From contig OU612071.1 of NCBI GenBank assembly GCA_914767715.1, positions 28,145,681 to 28,209,680 of the forward strand: a stretch of 64,000 nucleotides of DNA. The letters are read 5' to 3'. This DNA comes from Membranipora membranacea (lineage: Eukaryota > Bryozoa > Gymnolaemata > Cheilostomatida > Membraniporidae). This document shows, one piece after another, positions 28,901 through 38,100 of the stretch. The position numbers and the translations under genes are program-made. Each line of letters starts with the position of its first letter. The first letter of the stretch is position 1. The notes beneath the pieces are model-generated. The model was not told where the DNA came from, did no database searches, and saw only the letters and a list, made by a program, of their open reading frames with translations.

Positions 28901-30066
28901 CAAAGTCCTATCTATATTTTAGTGAGCCGAGTCTGAGCTTTGTCACATACCAAAGTCATATCTATATTTCAGTGAGCGGAGTCTGAGCTTTGTCACATAC
29001 CAAAGTCCAATCTATATTTCAGTGAGCGGAGTCTGAGCTTTGTCACATACCAAAGTCCTATCTATATTTCAGTGAGGGGAGTCTGAGCTTTGTCACATAC
29101 CAAAGTCATATCTATATTACAGTGAGCGGAGTCTGAGCTTTGTCACATACCAAAGTCCTATCTATATTTAGTGAGCGGAGTCTGAGCTTTGTCACATACC
29201 AAAGTCCTATCTATATTTTAGTGAGCGGAGTCTGAGCTTTGTCACATACCAAAGTCCTATCTATATTACAGTGAGCGGAGTCTGAGCTTTGTCACATACC
29301 AAAGTCCTATCTATATTACAGTGAGCGGAGTCTGAGCTTTGTCACATACCAAAGTCCTATCTATATTTTAGTGAGCGGAGTCTGAGCTTTGTCACATACC
29401 AAAGTCCTATCTATATTACAGTGAGCGGAGTCTGAGCTTTGTCACATACCAAAGTCATATCTATATTTCAGTGAGCGGAGTCTGAGCTTTGTCACATACC
29501 AAAGTCCTATCTATATTTAGTGAGCGGAGTCTGAGCTTTGTCACATACCAAAGTCATATCTATATTTCAGTGAGCGGAGTCTGAGCTTTGTCACATACCA
29601 AAGTCATATCTATATTTTAGTGAGCGGAGTCTGAGCTTTGTCACATACCAAAGTCTCATCTATATTTCAGTGAGCGGAGTCTGAGCTTTGTCACATACCA
29701 AAGTCCTATCTATATTTAGTGAGCGGAGTCTGAGCTTTGTCACATACCAAAGTCATATCTATATTTCAGTGAGCGGAGTCTGAGCTTTGTCACATACCAA
29801 AGTCATATCTATATTTTAGTGAGCGGAGTCTGAGCTTTGTCACATACCAAAGTCTTATCTATATTTCAGTGAGCGGACTCTGCCATGGATTATCACGGGG
29901 GTACCACACTATACAGTACAAGGTCGGCCTCTGTCAGGGTTACACAGCACTGGCTGACGGACAGACGGGTTATGACTCATCTTTTCATATATTCGCCGAG
30001 GAGTTGAGAGTCGAACTGAAGCATGTCTGTGATAGCAGCTCTACTCCTGTAGACTGTGGACCTTAA
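6..30066 (+). CDS. CTHRC1-like protein with two tandem domains (5' partial, 7 exons in view)
   Basis: Exons read as 6-178, 820-926, 1355-1455, 1780-1956, 2233-2437, 25600-25697 and 29870-30066; every junction keeps phase and has GT donors and AG acceptors. The protein contains two diverged copies of the domain found at the C-terminus of collagen triple helix repeat-containing protein 1. Copy 1 shows CGRW-YIAINGTECS, then LEGICL and IDIYMGACSDYF, then SQITIEEV. Copy 2 shows CTRW-HFEINDEECS, IEGVIHFHPATD, then GLCHGLS, YKVGLCQGY and AEELRVELK before the stop at 30064-30066. The paired Cys positions and the Arg-Trp before each intron match between copies and with the family. CTHRC1 relatives are secreted and modulate matrix and Wnt signalling in vertebrates; the role here is inferred only from the family. 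No collagen triplets are visible, and the N-terminus lies outside the window. The start of the first exon (6 or 11) is uncertain. Confidence 0.8.
223..255. repeat. (CT)n microsatellite
   Basis: About 16 CT dinucleotides lie in intron 1 of the CTHRC1-like gene, 45 bases after the donor. The rest of this intron (to 819) shows nothing else I can name. Confidence 0.95.
1616..1630. repeat. Poly-C tract (15 C)
   Basis: A run of 15 cytosines in intron 3 of the CTHRC1-like gene. Length may be unreliable, as for any homopolymer. Confidence 0.9.
2233..30066 (+). CDS. Second CTHRC1-type domain (exons 5-7)
   Basis: Exon 5 (2233-2437) starts in phase 1 and carries WSWYSLN, LTVQFTK and TALRLTSSGDHRH, ending at KCTR plus TG of a Trp codon. 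Exon 6 (25600-25697) carries HFEINDEECSDPG and IEGVIHF and ends in phase 1. Exon 7 (29870-30066) carries GLCHGLSRGYH, VGLCQGY, AEELRVELK and a Cys-containing tail DSSSTPVDCGP. Copy 2 merges the region that copy 1 splits over two exons. The two introns inside this domain are both hugely expanded by tandem arrays that copy its own splice sites. Confidence 0.75.
2355..24842 (+). repeat. 88-bp minisatellite, about 255 copies, built from the exon 5 donor junction
   Basis: The unit is the last 83 bases of exon 5 (from TATGAGG to AAGATG) plus the first five intron bases GTAAG. The first copy is the real exon end, so the array starts inside coding sequence and fills most of the roughly 23-kb intron 5. 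About 255 copies fit in the span; some are 87 bp because one G is missing from the GGGGG run. Nearly every copy keeps a strong GGTAAGTAT donor. Copies differ at a limited set of sites: AAGG or AAAG, CACCTCC, CACATCC or CACTTCC, GCGGGG, GCGGAG, GAGGTG or GTGGAG, and ACAAGATGG, ACACGGTGG or ACAAGGTGG. Blocks of units recur in the same order, which indicates higher-order duplication. The + strand is purine-rich. Confidence 0.97.
24843..25091 (-). mobile_element. Inserted element with U2 snRNA-like head (possible snRNA-derived SINE)
   Basis: About 249 bp interrupt the end of the 88-bp array. Both flanks carry ATAACAAGTGTA (24831-24842 and 25092-25103), and the right flank resumes array-like sequence with a diverged donor GGTATGTT. 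On the minus strand the element begins near 25078 with a stretch resembling the conserved 5' end of U2 snRNA: CTCTTGGCCTGTTGGCTAAG, then ATCAAAGTGT. Downstream similarity to U2 is weak, with a possible CTGTTTCAGTTTCTG segment. The flanks could be a target-site duplication or simply adjacent repeat units. No A-rich tail is seen. Confidence 0.45.
25885..25950 (+). mobile_element. Degenerate tRNA-like SINE head
   Basis: The segment holds an A-box-like TGTGTAGTGGTA and a B-box-like GAGTTCGCTTC about 35 bases later, in intron 6 of the CTHRC1-like gene. It does not fold as a full tRNA by eye. The stretch around 26165-26205 resembles one near 32955-32982 (shared CACAAA, TGCAAT and AGCCTC pieces), which fits a dispersed repeat tail. 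Confidence 0.33.
26257..26298. repeat. Perfect hairpin, 14-bp stem
   Basis: AAGTCAAGGAGTTA and its exact reverse complement are separated by 14 bases. It lies about 40 bases inside the left breakpoint of the 1,904-bp duplication and occurs again at 28161-28202. Confidence 0.85.
26339..27978 (+). repeat. 50-bp minisatellite, first array, built from the exon 7 acceptor junction
   Basis: About 33 units of 48-50 bp. Each reads GCTTTGTCACATACC, then CAAAGTC, then CTATCTATATTTCAG, then TGAGCGGAGTCTG. The end of the unit matches the real acceptor and the first bases of exon 7 (TGAGCGGACTCTG), so every unit carries a copy of the splice acceptor plus 12-13 exon bases. Acceptor variants are TTTCAG, TTACAG, TTTAG and TTTTAG. 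Entering the exon at a typical array copy gives V-S-G-V and then TGA. Confidence 0.95.
27966..28132 (+). pseudogene. Truncated duplicate of the last CTHRC1-like exon, possible alternative terminal exon
   Basis: This is copy 1 of the duplicated last exon. The acceptor and reading frame are intact through AEELRVELK. The 1,904-bp duplication then cuts the exon and the frame continues as QNFY to a TAA at 28130-28132, replacing the Cys-containing tail HVCDSSSTPVDCGP of the full exon at 29870. An ATTAAA, a known variant polyadenylation signal, overlaps the stop region. It is either a dead duplicate or an alternative 3' end lacking the last two Cys; transcripts would decide. Confidence 0.6.
28243..29882 (+). 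repeat. 50-bp acceptor minisatellite, second array
   Basis: This is the duplicated copy of the array at 26339-27978, at an offset of 1,904 bp with the same order of variant units. Its last unit runs straight into the full-length exon 7 at 29870. Confidence 0.95.
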
Positions 30067-30294
30067 CAAGGGAGGGCAACTTCCAATATGTGGAACACAA
30101 TAACTTAGCCCACTTATAGCCATTATACCACAATCATCATTATAACGACTGCCAACAATAATTAAGGAGTAGATCTGCTCTTTCTCCAAATATATTGTCT
30201 ACTAATCTGCTCACGCTAAAAAGCCAAATGGTAATCTACTTTTTGTAAAGTTTGAACTGATCTCATGCCTACTATTTTTATTCCCCCCATCCCC

Positions 30295-30300
30295 AATAAA
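30295..30300 (+). terminator. AATAAA polyadenylation signal of the CTHRC1-like gene
   Basis: A canonical AATAAA lies about 230 bases after the stop codon at 30064-30066. No earlier AATAAA is seen in that 3' UTR. Confidence 0.6.
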
Positions 30301-31117
30301 TACATTTTTCTATTTAAGCTTCCAAGATGTGATTACAATTAAATATTACATTTGCTCATTGGTGTATGGTGTATGAGTACATCCCAGCGCCTTGAATAAT
30401 CCCAATCTGCATAATATATCTTAAACAAAATCTACTCTTTTTGCAAAAAAATGATTGGCGGCCATGATCATCATAAGAATGTGATATCAGATAGAGAAAA
30501 GAAACTGCAAACTCCTGTGAGAAAACTATTAATCATTTCAGAACAAAACACAACACAGCATATGTTTGGTTATCTCCACATGATCTGGGTATGTGGGGGG
30601 GTCGTGAGTTTATTCAACCAAATATGGAATACATTCTCCATGTTTTTTAACGTAACAATGAATTTTGATTTTTTTTCTGTGTAACCTTTTATTATCCTCA
30701 ACTTACTGGTGATGTTGAAATATCCTTCTATTAGCAAGAGAGGCCATTATAAGACACTATATTAATTTCATTAGAAGCAACAACAATACAAACAGCAAAT
30801 TTTTAGTTTGTGAGATACAGCATACATTGGTGTGCATACCTATGCACAATTCACGGGTCTTTAGCTAGAAACTTTGAGTTCAGCGCTGTTTTGAGGCTTT
30901 CCCTAGTACAACCTCCTCATGGCCGGCCTCAAAAGCATGACGCCACCCCTGTGTGTTGACGAGCATCTCGATCCTTCACTCCTAGCCCTCAGTGCATATT
31001 GCCAGGGAGGCTGCCAACTCTTCATTTTTAACTGCAAAAATGGCGGCCCATCACATTGGCCTACTTTTACTGTAAGCTAAACCAGCGAAAGGAGGTTTTC
31101 TTCCTATGAACTCATTG
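30301..31117. other. Intergenic stretch without a recognised gene
   Basis: AT-rich sequence with only short chance reading frames. I see no coding pattern, splice-consistent exon series or repeat structure here. Confidence 0.6.
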
Positions 31118-31125
31118 TCATCAGC

Positions 31126-32177
31126 TAGTGATGGCAAATTGTCAGATTTTGGCGAGACGGGACGAGACCGAGACAGCAAGAAAATTCGGGACGAGACCGG
31201 GACGAGACCGAGACATATAACGATGCCGATAAAACATTCTTCAGATATCACAATTTAAAAGAATGGCGGATATTCATTCACTATCACTAGTGCAATCAGC
31301 TTATAGTACATTTCATTCAAGTTGTAACTTATGATCTATAGCAATAAGGATCTATGTTGAAACCAAGTTTCATCAAATTCTGTCAAGTATTTATTGAATT
31401 ATAGAAAGCCACACGCTCGTGCAGATTTCCACTAATTCTTGCAAATTAAATTTTGTATGAGTATCAGCCTGCCACACATGATTGTCATTGCCCAAATTTA
31501 TACTCATGATTTATGGGTGTAATCCTACTGTAATCCTCCTCAGCCAATCTAAAACATAGGCCTATCTATAGTGATAACTAAATATAATAGTAAAACCAAG
31601 GAGAAGCTGTTTCTTCTTGTTTATTATACCAACCAGTCAAGTGATTCAGCTTCTGGATATGCTTAGGCTCAACTATCTCCTCATATTTATACACTTTGAT
31701 ACCCCATTAGTCATTGTATACTTTCTCCCTCTTGCCCCAGGTCCAAATCAATGAGAAAGCTCCACATTGATCATCCATTCCGTCTTTTTAACAGAAGTTG
31801 TTTACATAGATATGGCCTTGACTTATCAATCAAAACAGACAGCCAATCAATCAAATCTGACAGCCAATCAGATAACATTTCCGTTAAATAATTGCAGCAA
31901 AAGCATGACTAATAACTATCATTCCATTATATCATAGTCAGAATTACATGTGACATCATATAATAACCGTGGTGTAGTGGGTAAGAGCATGAACTGCTGA
32001 TCACTAGGTCACTGGTTCGAGTCTGGGTGAAGGCAATGTTTTGACCAGCTACTACCATTTACAATGCCAGTGGTCTCGACCTGTAGTAAGAGTTGTCTGT
32101 CTCGACGAGACGAGATACTGTCCCGAGGAGACAAGTCTCGCGAGACCGGGAATTGTCCCGTCTCGTTGCCATCACTA
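31126..32177. mobile_element. Non-autonomous hAT-like DNA transposon
   Basis: The ends are inverted repeats, TAGTGATGGCAA at the left and TTGCCATCACTA at the right. They are flanked by a perfect 8-bp duplication TCATCAGC (31118-31125 and 32178-32185), the target-site length typical of hAT elements. Sub-terminal GAGACGGGACGAGAC-type motifs occur near both ends in opposite orientation. At about 1,052 bp with no long reading frame it has no transposase and would depend on one in trans. A tRNA-like promoter segment sits inside it. Confidence 0.8.
31965..32040 (+). mobile_element. tRNA-like (SINE head) inside the hAT-like element
   Basis: An A-box match TGGTGTAGTGGG (31970-31981) and a B-box GGTTCGAGTCT (32014-32024) have tRNA-like spacing. 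The expected acceptor arms do not pair, so this is a SINE-type tRNA relic and not a tRNA gene. Confidence 0.5.
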
Positions 32178-32983
32178 TCATCAGCATAAAGTCGCAATCA
32201 TCAATACAAATCTGGAGTCAAAGATGGAATTACAGTGAAATACCGTTTAGTAATACTCGAACGGTTATATTCATATAAGTTTTGGAATAATAGTTCTCAG
32301 ATTATGAAATTGGGTTTGAAAGAGTCGTCCACTCTTAATTTGAGATAAGGTAACTCTAATCGTTGTGATAATTAATTCAACATTCGGTATAATATATTCA
32401 ATAAAGCTGCTATTAAAAGTGATCGCAGACTGCCCCTCCTAAATTTGGATTTAAGTCTCTATCTGATTTAACGTTACGCTAAGAGGCCAATGATTTTGAT
32501 AAACCACAGTCCTGCAGGCACTATACGGAGATCAAGTAGGGCCTCAATATTTAATTAGTCATTAAGTTAAGATCAAAATATCAAACACACCAGAACACGA
32601 TCAACACTCATAATTGCGAATGTTATCAAATAAGAATTTAGAATCACCTTTGATTCTAAATTGGTCTTCATGATTGCGACTCTGCGCTGATGGTTTCTAT
32701 TTAAAATTGTGCGTCTTCCTCACAGAAAACAGTAAATTGTTAAGATAACAAGAACCAGGTGAAATAGGATTAGCATATTCTCATATATAGCTGAGGCATA
32801 CACTCTTGAAACCCAAAGATCATCCACCCTCCGTCAATTCTATCAATTTAAAATCCAATGATCATTTCTTTAACATGGACATCATTATTGTTATGATTAG
32901 TAATTAAATCAATTATGAAAACAGGACCGCAGTTGACTCAACTCATTAACTCACAAACTGCAATCAAAGAGCCTCGCTAACGT

Positions 32984-33320
32984 GGGGGGGGGGGGGAGCG
33001 AGGGGCAAAGTCTGGGGGGCTCAGACTAGGCTAACGGCTGACAACAAGATTTCTTTATTGTGTATTAAAAATGAGAAGGGACTAATGAAACAAAACATAA
33101 CAGATATTTCACAATCGGCCAAAAAGGCCAACAGAAGACTTAATATAATTTTATAATTTATCATTGTTATCAGGAGATTTTCTTCAGATATTGACTTTAT
33201 TTCACTGGTGCACAGCACAGTATGATTAGTTTTCTCAACTTCATCCTTTCCCTCGTCGGGGGGGGGGGGGGGATGGGGTTATCGGGCGGGGTGCAAAAGT
33301 CCGGGGGCTCAGACTAATCA
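32984..33320. repeat. Two related G-tract blocks
   Basis: A run of 13 G at 32984-32996 and one of 15 G at 33258-33272 are each followed by a similar tail (GCAAAGTC or GCAAAAGTCC, then GGGGGCTCAGACTA). They look like an imperfect local duplication about 270 bp apart and are G-quadruplex-prone on the + strand. The remaining 32186-33750 sequence shows no gene. Confidence 0.6.
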
Positions 33321-33752
33321 CCACCTAATGTATCCAATGATACTAATAGCTGTTATAGTTGAGGCTAGGGGTTTAAGGATAACCAATACAACTCAACTCA
33401 ATACAATCGATAAATCAATAGAGCAGGCTCACCTGAAATCACGGTTACCAACATCTAACTAGCTCAAGCAAGATCATCTCAGTACATAGTGGAGTTTCCT
33501 CTCTACAATCCGCTAGCCTTAAGGGAGACTCTACAAGTAATATAATCCTCATATGAGTCATCAAGAAATTCTGGCGAGTACACATGGATGGGGTACAGTA
33601 AACAGCCTAAGTAGAATCCATTTTCCAATATTTCATTCTTGGTTTGGGTCCATTTTTTGTTGTTGTGGCGTCCTCCATTCTTTTTTCATGTTTATGGATA
33701 CATAATTTGGTTTATTCATTAGGAATATAATATTTTAGTAGATGCAAAGGTA

Positions 33753-34100
33753 TACCGTAATCCCTCACCTATAAGTCACCGGACTTATAAGTGAATCACC
33801 CCCCTCAGAAAAAATAAAAATGCTCCAGCTATAAGACACCCCACAGCTATAAGACACCCCACCGCTCTAAGACACTCACTACACTACACTCACTACAAAT
33901 GAACTAAGTAGTTTCGAACTCACAACTCCATGTTTACCAGTCACGCTCTACCACTGAGCTATTCATCTTCGGTGATTGTAAGAGGTTTTGGCCCAAACTA
34001 AATATAATAATGCTTCAAATGATAGTCGCGTCTATATACTACTCTCTTATAGCCGCCTTCACTTATACATCGCGCGATCTATAGGTGAGGGATTACGGTA
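33753..34100. mobile_element. MITE with TA target site
   Basis: A 348-bp element bounded by perfect inverted repeats of about 19 bp (CCGTAATCCCTCACC at the left, its complement at the right), with TA on each side as expected for Tc1/mariner-type targets. There is no reading frame of note, so it is non-autonomous. The interior includes short direct repeats of CTATAAGACACCCC and a tRNA-like block on the minus strand. Confidence 0.82.
33905..33972 (-). mobile_element. tRNA-like segment inside the MITE
   Basis: On the minus strand the A-box TAGCTCAGTGGT (33950-33961) is a near-perfect match and the B-box AGTTCGAAACT (33910-33920) a good one. Possible acceptor arms pair only partly and the T-arm pairing is poor, so this is a tRNA-derived relic and not a functional tRNA. 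Confidence 0.5.
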
Positions 34101-34750
34101 GTATGATTCCTCAGTACATATGTGATAGTAGCCTCCAGTATCTGGTTCTGGTTGCCCGTATGGTATATCCCACCCTCCCTGCCGCCGCTATGTGGCTTAC
34201 TGGTATCTGGCTAAGTATCTATTTATCATTATTACGACATGAGAGTTGCCTTTCATTGATGTGAGGCTGGGTAACTCCGAGGTACTATTTGACTGCAATC
34301 AGAATTTTGCTAACAAGGTAACAATAGCGAACGGGATACATATGTTTCATGCTAGTCAGTGACTGGGTGTAAAAGAAAAACAGAACAGATGCACATGATT
34401 TTTTGATTCGGTTCCAATTTGAATTTGACACAGGGATGCATATTAACCCACTAGATTCTTGTGAGCAGAAACAATAAGCCAACAAGACTCCCCAAATAGG
34501 ACTCATTCCTAGCCTGGGCAGGCTTATTCATACCAATGGCACCAGTCGCCTGGCGGTGAAAAGCATGTACGTTGCCGGATTGCAATCTCACTATCCGTAG
34601 TAAAAAAGACTGGGTCGATGGTGACGGCAAAGAGTAACAGTTACTCCGCGGTATCGGCATGTCTTAGAAAAATGGATTCGAATTCGAAAACACAGCAACT
34701 TTAAATCTTAAGCCACTTATCATATGTCTTATTCTGTTTCAACACTCAAT
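34101..34750. other. Intergenic stretch upstream of EDEM3
   Basis: Only short reading frames occur on either strand, with no family resemblance, splice-consistent exons or repeats. It may hold distal regulatory sequence of EDEM3. Confidence 0.5.
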
Positions 34751-34896
34751 TGAGATAACCTTTATTTCGCAGCGGTGCAGCGCCAGCGTGGTGCAGCGCA
34801 TGTGCAACACTGTGACTCCCTGCCTGATTTCAACAAAATTTTCAAACTTGAAGTTGTCTTCTCCTCTGCCAAAAATGTAAACAAACTTCCCGCGCC

Positions 34897-34904
34897 TGAC
34901 GTCA
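34897..34904. promoter_or_regulatory. Palindromic CRE/ATF site TGACGTCA in the EDEM3 promoter
   Basis: A perfect TGACGTCA lies 108 bases before the EDEM3 start codon, in a small GC-richer patch (CCCGCGCC just upstream). ATF/CREB-family bZIP factors bind this octamer, and its ACGT core is shared with elements bound by ATF6 and XBP1. Known EDEM genes are induced by the unfolded protein response, so the placement is plausible. The transcription start is not known from sequence. Confidence 0.5.
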
Positions 34905-34924
34905 TATCTAAGGTCAGTGACAAC

Positions 34925-35006
34925 ATGGCAGCCTCCACAGTAATTTGTTGAGTTGTGTTGTTGCTCAGCATTTAGTGTTGTATTCATGGTTTATACTCGA
35001 CTATAA
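34925..35006 (+). promoter_or_regulatory. Two candidate uORFs before EDEM3
   Basis: uORF1 (34925-34951, MAASTVIC) has a strong start context, A at -3 and G at +4. uORF2 (34986-35006, MVYTRL) ends six bases before the EDEM3 ATG at 35012. They matter only if transcription begins upstream of 34925. AACATGGCAGC at 34922 also resembles a YY1-type start-site element, so the first one may instead mark the promoter. Confidence 0.35.
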
Positions 35007-35011
35007 GCACC

Positions 35012-35100
35012 ATGATGAAGTTCATGGATTCCTTGGTGATCTTGCCATTACTGGTGACTGTATGTGGTGCTCTCGGACACAATGGGACTAAAGATTTGAG
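35012..35100 (+). CDS. EDEM3: EDEM3 exon 1: signal peptide
   Basis: The start at 35012 gives [20 protein letters not shown], a charged start followed by a hydrophobic core and a small-residue cleavage region, as expected for ER entry. A second Met one codon later is an alternative start. The exon ends in phase 2 before a GTAGGA donor. Confidence 0.85.
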
Positions 35101-38100
35101 GTAGGATTTTTTATATTGAATTGATTGATTATTATTATATATATTAGTAATTAGTTAGTTAGTAGTTATAGTTTACTAGTAAAGCAAGTTATGTTAGTTA
35201 GGTAGTAACTTAAGGTGTCGGTGAATGTCTACAGACAGTTAATGCCTTGTGCTACATGGCAAAGAGAAATTGATCAGTCGAAGAAAGTGAAAGTAGAAGT
35301 CCTAAGTTCGTTGAGTGAACTTTACTTTGTAAAAAAAAGGATGTAAGTAAGTCAACTATACACACAATTAGGCCTACTACTTTCACTTTCTTTGACTTAT
35401 CACTCTCTCTTTGCCATTTATCATGTAGCACAAGGCAATAACAGTCTGTAGACCTTCACCAACACCTAGATTTGCCAGTAGAGTATTCAGTTCTTCTGAC
35501 AACAGTACTAGGAGGATGTTCTGACAGAATGAAAACACATCAATCCCCTCATACCCGCACCACTCATAGTGCTGGGTCACCACACCACTCATAGTGCTGG
35601 GTCATACAATTAGAATGTTGGTGTGAGGGATCCAAATTGTATGTCTTCTTGTCAGTGCACCACAATTCTTTGGGTAAACAGATCGATCGATCGGTAGTAC
35701 CTGGCTGTGTCCTCTGGTGACCAAAGCAAGCGGGCTCCTGCCACCTTGTCGGCGGAAAAGTCTCAAATATTAGAGCCGGTGTCGGTCAGATTTTTGGTAT
35801 TTGAATGCTACAGGCCTACAATGTCATCTGCTTGTTCTGTGTAGCCTAAGACTATATTTGATCCATATTTTGTTACAGAGACAAAGCGCTGGAGATGTTT
35901 GACTTTGCCTACAGCTCTTACATGGTGAGTGGACCGTCACATCAGGGAGGGGGGGGGGTATATCCCACCCTCCTTGATCACATTGTGTGTTTATGATTCA
36001 TGCTGTCTTAACAATGAATCAATCACATCATCTACCTGTTGGTCATGGAGATATCCTAAGGAATAAATACTAGCTAGAGCTCGGTAAGCTAGTTTTGGGT
36101 GAAATCACTTATGCTTGCTAGCACAGCACGGACATTGGATAGCTGTTGGGGCGTAGCCTTGTGACGCGGCTACTTTCTTTTTTTGGGTGGTACCTAGTCC
36201 TAACCTACCACCAAAACAAGAAAGTAGCCGATTGACAAGGCTAGTTGAGGCGGGGTAAGCTAGCCATAGACTTCACTACATCAAGTCTGTGTGAAAAGCC
36301 AAACTATTCCTCCTGCAAATATTGTGCTCCACTAGTGTAGATGCTGTGTGTCAAACGTTTCCTTTGCTGATAGTGACTTTCAATTTATCGAAAAGAGGCG
36401 ACGATTATAAACGATAACAAAGTGCTACTCTCAACCCAAAATAAAGATTTCACACTCAGACAGAACTTGATAGTTTGACCTAAGACTAAGATTTTAGGAT
36501 GTTTAGGTCACACATAAATAAGCTCGGATGATCTGTGAGATTTCTTTTATTATGATCAATATTATGTGTAGCTTAAGCTCAATGATGATATGTGAGGAAA
36601 TATGGGCTGGGGATTAACCCTCCCTCACCAGCTTAGCTGATGACAGTTTGATGTTTCTTATGTTTGGATGATTTGACTTCACATTCTTCAGTGTTTTAAC
36701 AATTGAACGCATGTGGAAAACACCAGGGTACTGGTATATTCAAATGATCTGACACATAAACAATATATATAACCACTATTACTGTTATATATGAAACCAT
36801 CGCCTCCATAGGCCTACTAATAATGTTACAACAGCATCTTAAAATCAAGATTCTGAAAATTGGACGAGCTTCAAGTCTGTTAAAATGGTAGTAGAAGCAT
36901 AATTAATGATTTGCAAATGTATTACATGTTGTGTCACCACTGTATTACATGTGTCACCACTGTATTACATGTGTCACCACTGCAGCTACTCATGTTATCT
37001 TTGGTGTCCTGTTTGTAGCAACATGCGTTTCCTGCTGATGAGCTGATGCCTCTAACGTGTCAAGGTCGTTTCCGTGGTAACAGACCAAGCAGAGGTGATG
37101 TCGATGACTCCTTAGGAAAGTAAGTAATAGAGCACCCTGCTGACTTCTATGACCATGTTGTTGTACCGTAGAGGAAAATAATTACTTGTGTGATTTAGTT
37201 AACGTTAATGTTGACCAGCCAACTCTTGCTGCTGAGAATAGTTTAATCCTCCAGGGTATGATGTCAGGCCATTCCACTAAGATGATGTATTGCCCAATTT
37301 TCCAAAAGTTTGCTGAAGTATTCTGTCTATAATCTACCTGACATCGAGTACTCTATTCATATCGTCATTTAGTTTTGTGATATATAACGCTGCTGTAGCA
37401 GACAGGGGTAGGAGTAAGAGTAAGCGTAGAATGTTCACCGACCGATGAATCAGGATAATATGGCTCACCACAATCAGCGCAATGATGAAGCTGTTATTTT
37501 ATTTATGAGATATCAGAATATAACTCCACTGTTAATTATTTATAGCATGAAAAGAGTAATCAGCGGTCTCAAGCTAAAAAAATCCAGTCATCATTCGTTC
37601 TGTTTACATTGAATGATTTTATATTGTTTTCGGTATCAAAACTTAAATGATAAAATAAAGCGATGACAAAATAGAGCGCTGACATGACATGAGATAAAAA
37701 AAAATAACGGAGGGAGAGCAGAGGTTGTTGAATTGTGTCAAACAAACTCGTGTGGCACATTTCTGAGACTGACTGACAGTCTAAGTTGGGAGTTTCTGAG
37801 ACTGACTGACTGACAGTCTAAGTTGGGAGTTTCTGAGACTGACTGACTGACAGTCTAAGTTGGGAGTTGCTGTTTAGAGAGCAAATAATGGCTTTGTTCT
37901 CAATGACTGCATGCATGCTGCTGACCATCAGATCCGCTAATAAAACGACCCTTTGATATCTCAAAAATGTAACTATATATCTATTTTTAATTTATGTTTT
38001 TATATCTCTAAATAGGCCCCTTTGTATATATGTAATATGGGTATGTATGATGTATGTATGTATGGGTATGTATGTAATATGGGTATGTATATTTGGTTAC

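Larger units (their letters stand above)
26215..30023 (+). repeat. 1,904-bp direct tandem duplication (two copies)
   Basis: Copy 1 is 26215/26216-28119 and copy 2 is 28120-30023. Each contains a hairpin, the whole 50-bp acceptor array and 154 bases of the last CTHRC1-like exon. In every stretch I compared the copies are identical, including rare variant units in the same order, such as the GAGCCGAG unit and the AAACTCC unit. The junction joins gaagca of the exon to an A/T-rich stretch, with about one base of shared sequence. The duplication is very recent, or it is an assembly duplicate. Confidence 0.92.

Noticed and set aside
26339-29882. CRISPR-like appearance of regularly spaced repeats
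   Set aside because: The units are head-to-tail repeats with no unique spacers, the locus is an animal-type intron, and the unit copies the neighbouring splice acceptor.
31965-32040. A functional tRNA gene
   Set aside because: A- and B-boxes are present but acceptor arms do not pair and no clean cloverleaf forms. The same holds for the blocks near 33940, 53410 and 25920.
34285-34987. Overlapping minus-strand frames upstream of EDEM3 as a divergent gene
   Set aside because: Short, with no splice-consistent partners or recognisable family. Part overlaps the EDEM3 promoter and 5' leader.
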